In this document: piece after piece, positions 32,330 to 40,398 of the stretch
How positions within the stretch are numbered: position 1 is the first letter of the stretch
Layout: the number at the start of each line of letters is the position of its first letter
Notes under the pieces: generated by a model
The model's database searches: none
What the model was told of the DNA's origin: nothing
The model's input: only the letters and a program-made list of their open reading frames with translations
Source: Algoriphagus formosus
Lineage (GTDB): Bacteria > Bacteroidota > Bacteroidia > Cytophagales > Cyclobacteriaceae
Direction of reading: 5' to 3'
NCBI RefSeq assembly: GCF_002807035.1
Contig: NZ_NIUC01000002.1
Span: 1,393,267-1,457,266, forward strand
Length of the DNA stretch: 64,000 nucleotides
Program-made: the position numbers and the translations under genes

Positions 32330-32797
32330 ATGTTTCAGCTATGGAATATTCGTTTTCCGGATGGAAGTCATCAGGCTCTTTCTACAGGAAAAAGTCGCCA
32401 TTACTTTTTCCAAAGGATGATAGACTCAGTGAGTGAGCCGGCGGCTATTTATGAGACAGCATTCAAGTATGAGGACACCAAGGATTTTTTTGATTTTTTG
32501 GGGTTCACGCAGCAGGATATTTCAGAAGTAATGGAAGTGGACCCGAGTACGCTATTTCGATGGCGCAAAGAAAATCGACAATTGACCAAAGCAATTACCA
32601 AGAATATTCTAGAAATGGATCAAGTAGTGGCAAAGGGAGTTCGGATTTTTGGCTCAGAGCTGCTTTTTTCAGAATGGCTGAGCACCACCAATGTCTCTCT
32701 TGGTGATCGTAGACCCATAGATTTGCTTAAGACTCCGTATGGAGTGGATCAGGTCAATAGTGCATTAGAAGGGATGTCTTGGGGAGCTTTTCAGTAG
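32330..32797 (+). CDS. Xre/MbcA/ParS-type antitoxin
   Basis: A 155-residue antitoxin. The N-terminal and middle part contains an HTH-like stretch (FTQQDISEVMEVDPSTLFRW) and the C-terminal toxin-binding domain (GVRIFGSELLFSEWLSTTN ... RPIDLLKTPYGVDQVNSAL) is the MbcA/ParS/Xre (DUF2384) type. It neutralises the RES toxin encoded 4 bp on and should repress the operon via the palindrome upstream. Confidence 0.92.
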   Translation: MFQLWNIRFPDGSHQALSTGKSRHYFFQRMIDSVSEPAAIYETAFKYEDTKDFFDFLGFTQQDISEVMEVDPSTLFRWRKENRQLTKAITKNILEMDQVVAKGVRIFGSELLFSEWLSTTNVSLGDRRPIDLLKTPYGVDQVNSALEGMSWGAFQ

Positions 32798-32801
32798 TTT
32801 G

Positions 32802-33260
32802 ATGCGCTGTTTTCGACTTATCGAGGCGATGCCGGGTAGATCTCCTTTAGGGTATGGCATTGGTCCCGGGCGATGGAATGACTTCGGTGTTCCTATGATT
32901 TATGCCTGCAGTGTCAGTTCGCTTAATTTTCTTGAACTTCTAAGTATCAAAGGCCCGATCGTCACTCAAAGTGCATGGCAGTTGATTGTGTTGGAAATAG
33001 CTGCAGAAATACCGGAGTTGGAAATAGCTGAGCTACCTAGAGATTGGCGGAATCGTCCCTATCCCAGAAGTACGCAGGAGTTTGGTAGTACTTGGTGCAA
33101 GCAGTTTTTGTCTCCTGTTTTGAAAATACCCTCTTGTCGGATTCCTTTGGCAAACTACCAGCAGGAATTTAATCTATTGATCAATCCGATTCATCCAGAT
33201 TTTAATAGAATTGTCAGCGTGGAGGATGTATTGGATGTGAGCTTTGAGGTTAATAGTTAG
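32802..33260 (+). CDS. RES-domain toxin (NAD-consuming type)
   Basis: A 152-residue RES protein. Motifs: FRLIEAMP with Arg, GPGRWNDFGVPMIYAC (GRWN loop), the Glu in LNFLELLSIKG, and Ser in KIPSCRIP, the R-E-S trio. Family members such as MbcT break down NAD+ when freed from the antitoxin. The ATG at 32802 is used; a TTG lies one codon earlier. Its 3' end is 16 bp from the convergent eCIS cargo gene. Confidence 0.92.
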   Translation: MRCFRLIEAMPGRSPLGYGIGPGRWNDFGVPMIYACSVSSLNFLELLSIKGPIVTQSAWQLIVLEIAAEIPELEIAELPRDWRNRPYPRSTQEFGSTWCKQFLSPVLKIPSCRIPLANYQQEFNLLINPIHPDFNRIVSVEDVLDVSFEVNS

Positions 33261-33276
33261 TTTTTTATTTGAGAAA

Positions 33277-36200
33277 TTAACTCCCCGAACTTCCAAGACT
33301 GACTCTGCTGTTTGAGGCTAATTCACTTGCTTTAGATTCAATTTCAGTTTCAGGGTATTCTGCCGACCTTAGAAAAGTTGCATATTGACCGAATCTTTGT
33401 CCGCGACTAGTACGACTTTGAATCATTTTATTCACTTGGGCTGAGGTAAGTCCAGTTACCTCCCTGATTTTTGAAACATCTGTTTCTTCATTTAAATAAA
33501 CCTTGGTTTGTACCCCACCGTCTGAAAGAAAATAACTTGTGAGACTTCTTTCAACAGGATTATCTACTTTCTTTTTTACAATTTTCCGATCCCTCTCAAA
33601 ATTGTTATTTCTGGTTTTTTTCATGGTATAAGCCTCCGTGTCTAGAGACTTTGGAACATTCGACTCTGCTTCTACTATTTGTTTTTTGGTCGTCTTAGTT
33701 GGACCATCATCATTGCTAGAGTCAATAGCTGAAATTAGGCTAGACTTTCCTGAGTTATATTTTTGAGAACTGGGAACTACCTTATATTCAATTACAGCAC
33801 CAGCATCAAAAGCAGCTTTCACCTGATTTTCTACACTAGACTCATGACTGCTATTGCCTGTTCGAGAAAGAGGAACCATATTATCCCAAGAGCCTGGTCC
33901 TCCAATATTATGGTTTAGTAAATGTCCTCTTATGTAGTAAGAAGCCCCGCTTGAAGTTCTTCTTGCATTCAACTTATCATATTCAGTATGAGCAGCTTGA
34001 GTAGGAGTAGATCCATCGGAGGGTTTGTTGGACAAATGCAACTTCTTAATGTGCATTGAAATACCATAGCCCGCCGAATCTGTATTAGGAAGTATTCTTT
34101 CTGGCGGACCATCAGGAGTATCGGTACCAAAAAATACTTGAACAATGTCTCTAAGCTCTCCTAATAACCTTTCAATTGTAGTTTTCTTTGAGTTTTCAGC
34201 CTCAGCTTGTTGTTCATCAGATAGATTCCTGTCAATTCGCCTCCTTTTTTCTGAATCGATTTCAATTGCTTTTGCAAGTGCTTGTTGTTTGGCTGTTTCT
34301 TTTTGCGGATTATTTCGAGTATCTAGATTTTGAATGAAGGTTTCAAATTGCTGAGGATTACTAGCGATCATAAGAGAAGCGTTTTCTGCCTCTCCTTCTA
34401 AATACAAAGCGTGTTGATGACCGTCAGCTGCTTGGAATGATACTCTTGCATTCCACCAATTCGTAACAGCAGAGACCGCATTCCTTCCTGCTTGCAAAAT
34501 TGCCCCACCCACGCTAAGTGCTTTATCAATTAGCCAGTCAATAGCTCCATTGATCTTTTCTCTCAGGCTTGCAATCATTTCCCCAATTCGGGTGCCTAGT
34601 CCCCTCAATCCCACCTGATTGGCCAAAAATCCAATGGCAACAGGTATAGCTCTTGCCAGTGCATTTTCGAGATAGTTTGCAGCATCCGCGATGCTACCTC
34701 GGGCAATATTGGCAACTCCGGCTACGAAACTATTGACAATCTCCAACATTTCGCGCAGCTTCTCAATGAAGGATTGTACCGCACGATAGAATGCGATGAA
34801 GCTATTCACAACAGCCATAATACCAGTCGGGTCAAGCATACCGAGCAACTTCACTGTGACTTGCTCAATAATGCGAGTCATGATCCAGTTTTGGATTTGA
34901 CTTAAAACAATACTCCAGAGATCACTGATTTTCTCTTGGATATATTCCCAAATGGCGACCGGCCCTCTTTCCCACACATCTTTGATGAATGTCCAGATAC
35001 CTGTCAAGGTATCGATCGCACCCCGGATTTGAGCTACTCGTTCTTCTCCAATTTTCAAGGCAAGTCGTTGCCAGATATTTTCCATCGTAAGCCCGAGGAC
35101 TTCTAGGACAAAGCCTAGAATGGACTGGAAACTCAAATCGGCCGGTGGAGTGATGCCTGCTGAGGCTAGTTCTCCAAACAACCAGTCTCTCAGTCCACCT
35201 AGCAAGTGGGTGACAATATTTTCAAAAAACTGTACAAAGCCCTGTTTGACTGCGCGAAGTAGATTTTTCAGGAATCCTATTGGGTCCCGTTTGATATCTT
35301 CGAAAGCCGACATGGCATTGGCGATAATCTGCTGTACCGTCTCAATCGGGAAGTTCATCACCACCAGCAATACCTCAACCAGAATCTTCACGATGGTCAC
35401 CACAAAGGCAAAGAGGCGTTGGATAGGACTTGCCAGCGTTTGTACGATGCGCACAAAAGCCTGGATCGGTGCAAAGACATCTTGGATAGTAAAGCTGTTC
35501 CAAAGCGTGATAAATAAGCCGGTGATATACTCCCAGGTGAAATTCAGCGTGGCTACGGCAGCTTCAATTCTGGCTACAGTCTGTTCGATCGCCCCAGTTT
35601 CTTTCATTTGCTGAAACTGCTCCTCACCTCCCGGCATCAATCCCATAAATCCCCGAATGATATTTTCGGTAGTCCTGGGGACTTCCTCTTGGGTAAATGG
35701 ATCTTTGCCCAGAATGACTGTGATCAAGTGAAAACCCTGTTGCTCTCTGGCATAGGCAGAAAGCTGAGCGAGAAGGGCGTTTTTGATGAATTCAAGAACC
35801 TTCACAGCGACATTTGCAGCAAAGGTGAATACCCGAGTGAGGAAGGGTGTAAAAATCCCAACGGTTCGCTGAAAAGCACCTACTGGATCCCGAAGATCAT
35901 CGAGAGAGAAGGCGTTCCAAGCAGTTTCAAAAAGTAAGCGAACCTCCTCAAAGCTGAAATTCAATGCGGCTAATTCTGCATCAATCCAGTCTGCAGTCTC
36001 CTGAATAGTTCCTTCTGCACGCATTCGTTCGAGCTCCTGTTCCTTCCCAATCAGGGTAAGGAATGCTTCGATCTTTTCTGCAGTGGTACTGATGACCTCC
36101 TCTCCGGTGAGCGGATCTTTTCCGAGTAGTTTTGTCAAAAGCGGATATCCTGGGGTGGACTCTGCCAAGGCTTTCAAGCCGGTCATCAAAGCCTCCTTGA

Positions 36201-37338
36201 TCAGCTCAAATATTTTGTCTTTTACTCTCCCTGCAAAGGATACGATATCGCGGTATAATTGTCCAAAAGTCCGGTCAAGCACTGCCATATTCTCATCCCA
36301 GCTATTTCGGATAGAGACTTGGTCCCAGGCGCTTTCCAGAGTTCTTTCTAGACGATTAGAGCTCAGATCTAAAGCAGCCATTTCGCTCTGCACCCAAGCA
36401 AATGCTGAATCGATGATTCCCAGTTCAGAGAGTTTGGTGAAAAGTAAGGTGCCAAAAACAGGAATTAGACCCAGCAGCCCTCCAAGCAAGTTGGTAGCAT
36501 TTCGGGCAACAGTTCTTCCAGCCAATGGATCATAGCCAATAATTACTGTTAACAGTGAGTATCCTGGAATATAGCTGGCAAACCTTGATAGTCCTTCCCG
36601 AACTGCCCATGGAAGCCGCTGAACCTGCGGTTCGGCTTCAGAAACACTCATTTCTGGCGAACGCCTTATTGCTGCCCCTTGCTGCACGGTGTGGGTCAAC
36701 TCGTGAGCAAGCAAGTGTTTCCCCTCTGAGGTGCCTGGCTGGAAATTGCCTTCATTGAAATAGATGTCATTTCCGTGTGTGAAGGCTTTGGCTCCTAGTT
36801 GCGAGCTCATTTGAGCTGCATCTGGTCCCGTGTGGATTTTAACAGTAGAAAAATCGGCTCCAATCTTTTGTCCCATTTCTGCCTGAATGGGACTCGGGAG
36901 GTTTTGACCAGAGCCTTTGCTTTGGATGATTTGGGAGGAAACATCACTTGAGACAGTACCACCTCCTTCTCCAAAAAGTTGGATTTGTTCTTCTTCTTCC
37001 TCACTAGAAAGCTGTACTTCCTCTTCCTCTTCCGTTGAAAGCTGCACTTCTTCCTCTTCCTCCTGTCTGCTGACCATTGATATGGTGGAGGAAATCGGCA
37101 TCATTTGCAGCTCTTCTTCTTCCTCCTCCACTTGCATTTGTATCCCGTCGCTAAGTGGAGTCATCATTGCAGGTTGAGAATTCGCAGGCATCATCATTAC
37201 CTGATTAGCCACCGACTCGGCTTCTTGCTCAAATTTATCTCCCGGTTTTCCTACTTTGAGGGCAGGCTGTACGATTCCCATATGCCGAGCTATCGGCGGA
37301 GTAGATACTCTAGGGATTCGTTCTGCCTGTGCTGCCAT
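33277..37338 (-). CDS. eCIS cargo/effector: DUF4157 domain with C-terminal nuclease-like toxin
   Basis: A 1353-residue protein at the end of the eCIS operon. Residues 70-121 are acidic repeats (EEEEE-VQLS units). Residues about 147-225 are the eCIS-core (DUF4157) domain with HELTH at 212-216. Three helical repeats of about 138 residues follow (258-395, 396-533, 534-670), each beginning PGYxLLTxxxGxDPL or similar, then a long helical region. The C-terminus carries a non-specific endonuclease-like motif, RGHLLNHNIGGPG (His1139), then DNMVPL and a conserved-looking SSVE. The N-terminal part probably directs loading; the nuclease-like part would be the toxic payload. Nuclease activity is inference from the motif. 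Confidence 0.88.
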   Translation of the reverse strand: MAAQAERIPRVSTPPIARHMGIVQPALKVGKPGDKFEQEAESVANQVMMMPANSQPAMMTPLSDGIQMQVEEEEEELQMMPISSTISMVSRQEEEEEVQLSTEEEEEVQLSSEEEEEQIQLFGEGGGTVSSDVSSQIIQSKGSGQNLPSPIQAEMGQKIGADFSTVKIHTGPDAAQMSSQLGAKAFTHGNDIYFNEGNFQPGTSEGKHLLAHELTHTVQQGAAIRRSPEMSVSEAEPQVQRLPWAVREGLSRFASYIPGYSLLTVIIGYDPLAGRTVARNATNLLGGLLGLIPVFGTLLFTKLSELGIIDSAFAWVQSEMAALDLSSNRLERTLESAWDQVSIRNSWDENMAVLDRTFGQLYRDIVSFAGRVKDKIFELIKEALMTGLKALAESTPGYPLLTKLLGKDPLTGEEVISTTAEKIEAFLTLIGKEQELERMRAEGTIQETADWIDAELAALNFSFEEVRLLFETAWNAFSLDDLRDPVGAFQRTVGIFTPFLTRVFTFAANVAVKVLEFIKNALLAQLSAYAREQQGFHLITVILGKDPFTQEEVPRTTENIIRGFMGLMPGGEEQFQQMKETGAIEQTVARIEAAVATLNFTWEYITGLFITLWNSFTIQDVFAPIQAFVRIVQTLASPIQRLFAFVVTIVKILVEVLLVVMNFPIETVQQIIANAMSAFEDIKRDPIGFLKNLLRAVKQGFVQFFENIVTHLLGGLRDWLFGELASAGITPPADLSFQSILGFVLEVLGLTMENIWQRLALKIGEERVAQIRGAIDTLTGIWTFIKDVWERGPVAIWEYIQEKISDLWSIVLSQIQNWIMTRIIEQVTVKLLGMLDPTGIMAVVNSFIAFYRAVQSFIEKLREMLEIVNSFVAGVANIARGSIADAANYLENALARAIPVAIGFLANQVGLRGLGTRIGEMIASLREKINGAIDWLIDKALSVGGAILQAGRNAVSAVTNWWNARVSFQAADGHQHALYLEGEAENASLMIASNPQQFETFIQNLDTRNNPQKETAKQQALAKAIEIDSEKRRRIDRNLSDEQQAEAENSKKTTIERLLGELRDIVQVFFGTDTPDGPPERILPNTDSAGYGISMHIKKLHLSNKPSDGSTPTQAAHTEYDKLNARRTSSGASYYIRGHLLNHNIGGPGSWDNMVPLSRTGNSSHESSVENQVKAAFDAGAVIEYKVVPSSQKYNSGKSSLISAIDSSNDDGPTKTTKKQIVEAESNVPKSLDTEAYTMKKTRNNNFERDRKIVKKKVDNPVERSLTSYFLSDGGVQTKVYLNEETDVSKIREVTGLTSAQVNKMIQSRTSRGQRFGQYATFLRSAEYPETEIESKASELASNSRVSLGSSGS

Positions 37339-37340
37339 GA

Positions 37341-37508
37341 TTAGCTATTCAGTGGATTCATGGGGCTTTCAGACTCTTTGGGTGTCATCTGAATTCTTTC
37401 CTGCTCAACAGGGCTCATTTTTTCCGCTTCTTTTTCTTTTTCAAGAACGGGAGCGTGTTCTTCTACCTCCTCTTCGGGTTCAGGTTTTCTCCTTACTTTT
37501 CGCTTCAT
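37341..37508 (-). CDS. Small charged eCIS-operon protein (55 aa)
   Basis: An uninterrupted 55-codon frame, MKRKVRRKPEPEEEVEEHAP..., starts 11 bp after the ATPase stop and ends 2 bp before the cargo gene's ATG. It has a basic start and an acidic middle, with no hydrophobic part. The spacing fits a translated member of the operon, and its low complexity suggests a disordered adaptor or chaperone. No family recognised. Confidence 0.6.
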   Translation of the reverse strand: MKRKVRRKPEPEEEVEEHAPVLEKEKEAEKMSPVEQERIQMTPKESESPMNPLNS

Positions 37509-37519
37509 GGAATTAGGGA

Positions 37520-38869
37520 TTAAATGGTACGACCTACTTTCTGAAATTCTCGCCGGATACCTTCCTGAATATCTTCTCGATGAACCCTTCGCTCTGGACG
37601 GTCCAAGGCCATCAGCAAGCTATGCTGAACCACATTGATAATCGCTCCTCCGCTGAGTTCATAGCTGTTTGCGAGCTCCTTCAAATCAATTTTCTCTTCG
37701 AGTTTTGCTTGGATGGGGAATCCGTTTTTCCAAAGTTGATAGCGCTCCTCAGGATTAGGCACGGGGAAAAATATCGTGGACTGAAACCTTCGCATAAAGG
37801 CATCATCCAAGTTGCTTTTAAGGTTGGTGGCCAAAATGACCAAGCCGTCATATTCCTCGATGCGCTGCAGAAGATAGGATACTTCCTGATTGGCATAGCG
37901 ATCATGTGCATCATTGACAGCGGTACGCTTACCGAATAGGGCGTCAGCCTCATCAAAGAAAAGAATCCAGCCTTGGTGCTCGGCTTTATCGAAGACTTTT
38001 GAGAGATTTTTCTCGGTCTCGCCGATGTATTTGGATATCATCCTCGAAAGGTCAATTCGGTATACATCCAGGTCCATCTTTTTACCCAAAAGTGCTGCTG
38101 TTAAAGTTTTCCCTGTTCCCGGAGGCCCGTAAAAAAGGGCTTTGTATCCGGGCTTGAGAATGCGTTTCATTCCCCAGTTTTCCATCAAAAAATCTTTGTT
38201 TCGTAGCCAGGACTCCAACTCCCTCAATTGCTGCATTGTGTCATGTGGAAGGATGAGATCCTCCCAGTCCAGATTGGTGCGAAGCGGGTGGGCTGGAAAA
38301 TCATTGCCAAATCTGGGATTTCGCTTTCTGCCGGTGGTCATGATATCCAGGACTTCTGGCTGGATCAAGAGTGTGCCGGATAGAAATGACTCTTCAGGGT
38401 CTACCTCTCCCATTGAAAGTATTTTCTCGCGAAAGAGGATGCTTTCCTCCTCAAAAAGTGACTGATACTTAAATCGTTTTGCAAGGTCTCCACCCGCTAG
38501 GATAAACATCACCGTTTCGCCGGTAGGCAAAATGCCACTTGCTCGCTTCCCCTTTTTCACTCCAAACTCCGTGTAGATTTGCTGAGTCTGTTGATTTCGA
38601 CTCATAAACATATCCAAGAGTTGGGGACGGATATGCGGAACTGCTGCCATGATCAAAAGAAAGCGATGCTCAGGACCTAAGTCGTATTTTTTGACCAACT
38701 CAACAAAAGGTGCGTCAATTCCTTCCAGATCCGGGGCGGGGATTTCTAAAAGGTCACTCGGTCCTGTGCCTGGTTTAGCATTTTGGATGGAACGGGCCTT
38801 GAGAATTTGCTGTAGCCATTCGAGCTCCAATTGAATGCAGTGGGCGTTATCATTGTGTAAATTCACCAT
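37520..38869 (-). CDS. eCIS AAA+ ATPase (Afp15/Pvc15-like)
   Basis: A 449-residue cytosolic ATPase. Walker A GPPGTGKT (about residues 248-255), Walker B LFFDEAD (about 303-309), sensor-like ATNLKSNLDDAFMRRF and a C-terminal small domain. The N-terminal 200 residues are the family-specific part. In Afp/PVC the homolog is needed for particle assembly. The start ATG at 38869 overlaps the tape-measure stop (ATGGTGA); an upstream in-frame start would extend deeply into that gene. Confidence 0.94.
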   Translation of the reverse strand: MVNLHNDNAHCIQLELEWLQQILKARSIQNAKPGTGPSDLLEIPAPDLEGIDAPFVELVKKYDLGPEHRFLLIMAAVPHIRPQLLDMFMSRNQQTQQIYTEFGVKKGKRASGILPTGETVMFILAGGDLAKRFKYQSLFEEESILFREKILSMGEVDPEESFLSGTLLIQPEVLDIMTTGRKRNPRFGNDFPAHPLRTNLDWEDLILPHDTMQQLRELESWLRNKDFLMENWGMKRILKPGYKALFYGPPGTGKTLTAALLGKKMDLDVYRIDLSRMISKYIGETEKNLSKVFDKAEHQGWILFFDEADALFGKRTAVNDAHDRYANQEVSYLLQRIEEYDGLVILATNLKSNLDDAFMRRFQSTIFFPVPNPEERYQLWKNGFPIQAKLEEKIDLKELANSYELSGGAIINVVQHSLLMALDRPERRVHREDIQEGIRREFQKVGRTI

Positions 38870-40398
38870 TCTGTGATTAGGGTTTGATCCATCCAACGCA
38901 GCTTGATAATTGAAATCGCCCAAGGAAGACGATCAATCAAAATGTCAAAGGAAAGGCGGTTGACTTGAAGTTTGAATCCGGAATCAATTATCCGAATGGA
39001 CCCTTCACGAGGGAAAAATCCCTTAGCCATAGCGGGACCAGAGGTGGTTTTCAAAGCCTCCCAATGATGAGCCACGGACTCAAGTAGTGCCATGGATTCT
39101 TCTTTCTCAGAGTCAGAAAAGCTTGCCTTTATTGGGATAGCTTGGTGAATGGGAATTCCACAGAGAATCTTGTTTAAAAGAAGGTCTTCCTCTGCATATT
39201 CAGCATTAGGGTCTACAAGATTTTGTAGCAAAAGTGCTGCTCTTTCCTGACTTGATTGATCCTTGAAATTTTTGTCTTCCAAGTATCCAAGATTTGAGAA
39301 AAAGTGCTTCAGAAAAGGCCCTAGAATTACTAGTCCGGCATTGGAAACGATGAAAACCTCATCATCTTGGGGCTTTGGAGTATCTAGCCTTTTTGGTTTT
39401 TCCTTAACTTTTTGCTTTGAATATTGGAGGTAAGCCTCAGTAAATTTTTTTAATAGACTTTCTCTCCTTTCTCCAGTGGAAGACCAACTTCTATAAAAAC
39501 CATAGGTCCGACTTTTGGTAAGTAATTCTTTTCCTACTTCCCTGATTTTTGGAGCGGTCATTTCAGGAGTTTTTTTAGAAAGGAGCCAGGCCATCAAGTG
39601 GATAAAGAAATCACTGTTTGTTTCTAAATCGGGCTTAAATATGGCAGCAGAAAATTTCCTGATTTCTTCTTCTGATTTCTCCGAAAAGGGCTTCAAGTCC
39701 ATCATAAAGAATTCTATCAGGAGCTCTTCCAATTGATCCTTTGTAAGCCAATTGTTCACCAGAAGCTTCCTGCAAGCCGAGTAAAGTCTTCGGGCATTAA
39801 TGGAAAAGTGAGGGCTATGAAGGGAGAGTAAGTCGTATGTTTTTTGAAAGTCAAGTACCTGAATGAGCCTATTCCACTCCTGAGAAGAAAATTTTTTCTG
39901 CTCAAGAAATTCTATCAGTTTTGGACTTTCTCCCTCAATTAAATCTTGTAGTACTGTTTTTAAAGATGGCTTTTTTGTAGTGGAGGACCACCAAGGCCTG
40001 CTTCCATACCGGAGAAGGTGAATAAACAATTCCCAGGTCGAATAGCTTTCTTCATCACTGGGAGTGCTTGTATCATTTGAATCCTGACTCCTTTTTTCAG
40101 AGTCTTTTCCTTTCTGTTTTTTATCCAGTGAAACAGCTAATTGATCCTCCAATTGATTTTTAAGCCGTGACTTTAAAATGTCTAGATCCAGGCTTGGCGG
40201 GATGCTGCCTAGGTTTAGATCAAGACGATCAAGCCGAAGATGAAATCCATTTTGCTCATACCTGTCGAAAATTTCTTCCATGACTGGCAAAAGTTCTTTT
40301 TCGTAGATTTCCCCCCAGCGATTTTGATCCGCTCTGGCAAGCTCTTCCTTAGCATAATTTAGCTCCAGTCTCTGTGTATGGATAATATGCCTAGCCAT
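38863..40398 (-). CDS. eCIS tape-measure protein (CIS_TMP family)
   Basis: A 511-residue protein. The N-terminus (HTQRLELNYAKEELARADQNRW, then FHLRLDRLDLNLGSI) and the C-terminus (GLVILGPFLKHFFSNLGYL ... LLLNKILCGIPIHQAIP) match the contractile-injection tape-measure family, equivalent to Afp14. It should set tube length. Its start overlaps the upstream stop as TAATG and its stop overlaps the ATPase start, so the three genes are coupled. Confidence 0.88.
   Translation of the reverse strand: MARHIIHTQRLELNYAKEELARADQNRWGEIYEKELLPVMEEIFDRYEQNGFHLRLDRLDLNLGSIPPSLDLDILKSRLKNQLEDQLAVSLDKKQKGKDSEKRSQDSNDTSTPSDEESYSTWELFIHLLRYGSRPWWSSTTKKPSLKTVLQDLIEGESPKLIEFLEQKKFSSQEWNRLIQVLDFQKTYDLLSLHSPHFSINARRLYSACRKLLVNNWLTKDQLEELLIEFFMMDLKPFSEKSEEEIRKFSAAIFKPDLETNSDFFIHLMAWLLSKKTPEMTAPKIREVGKELLTKSRTYGFYRSWSSTGERRESLLKKFTEAYLQYSKQKVKEKPKRLDTPKPQDDEVFIVSNAGLVILGPFLKHFFSNLGYLEDKNFKDQSSQERAALLLQNLVDPNAEYAEEDLLLNKILCGIPIHQAIPIKASFSDSEKEESMALLESVAHHWEALKTTSGPAMAKGFFPREGSIRIIDSGFKLQVNRLSFDILIDRLPWAISIIKLRWMDQTLITEW

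Noticed and set aside
35120..35614. 164-codon plus-strand frame
   Set aside because: Lies wholly inside the cargo gene, with no recognisable protein; chance antisense frame.
36917..37177. Plus-strand frame rich in serine opposite the cargo gene
   Set aside because: It mirrors the Glu-rich repeats of the cargo gene on the other strand; no start signal or domain.
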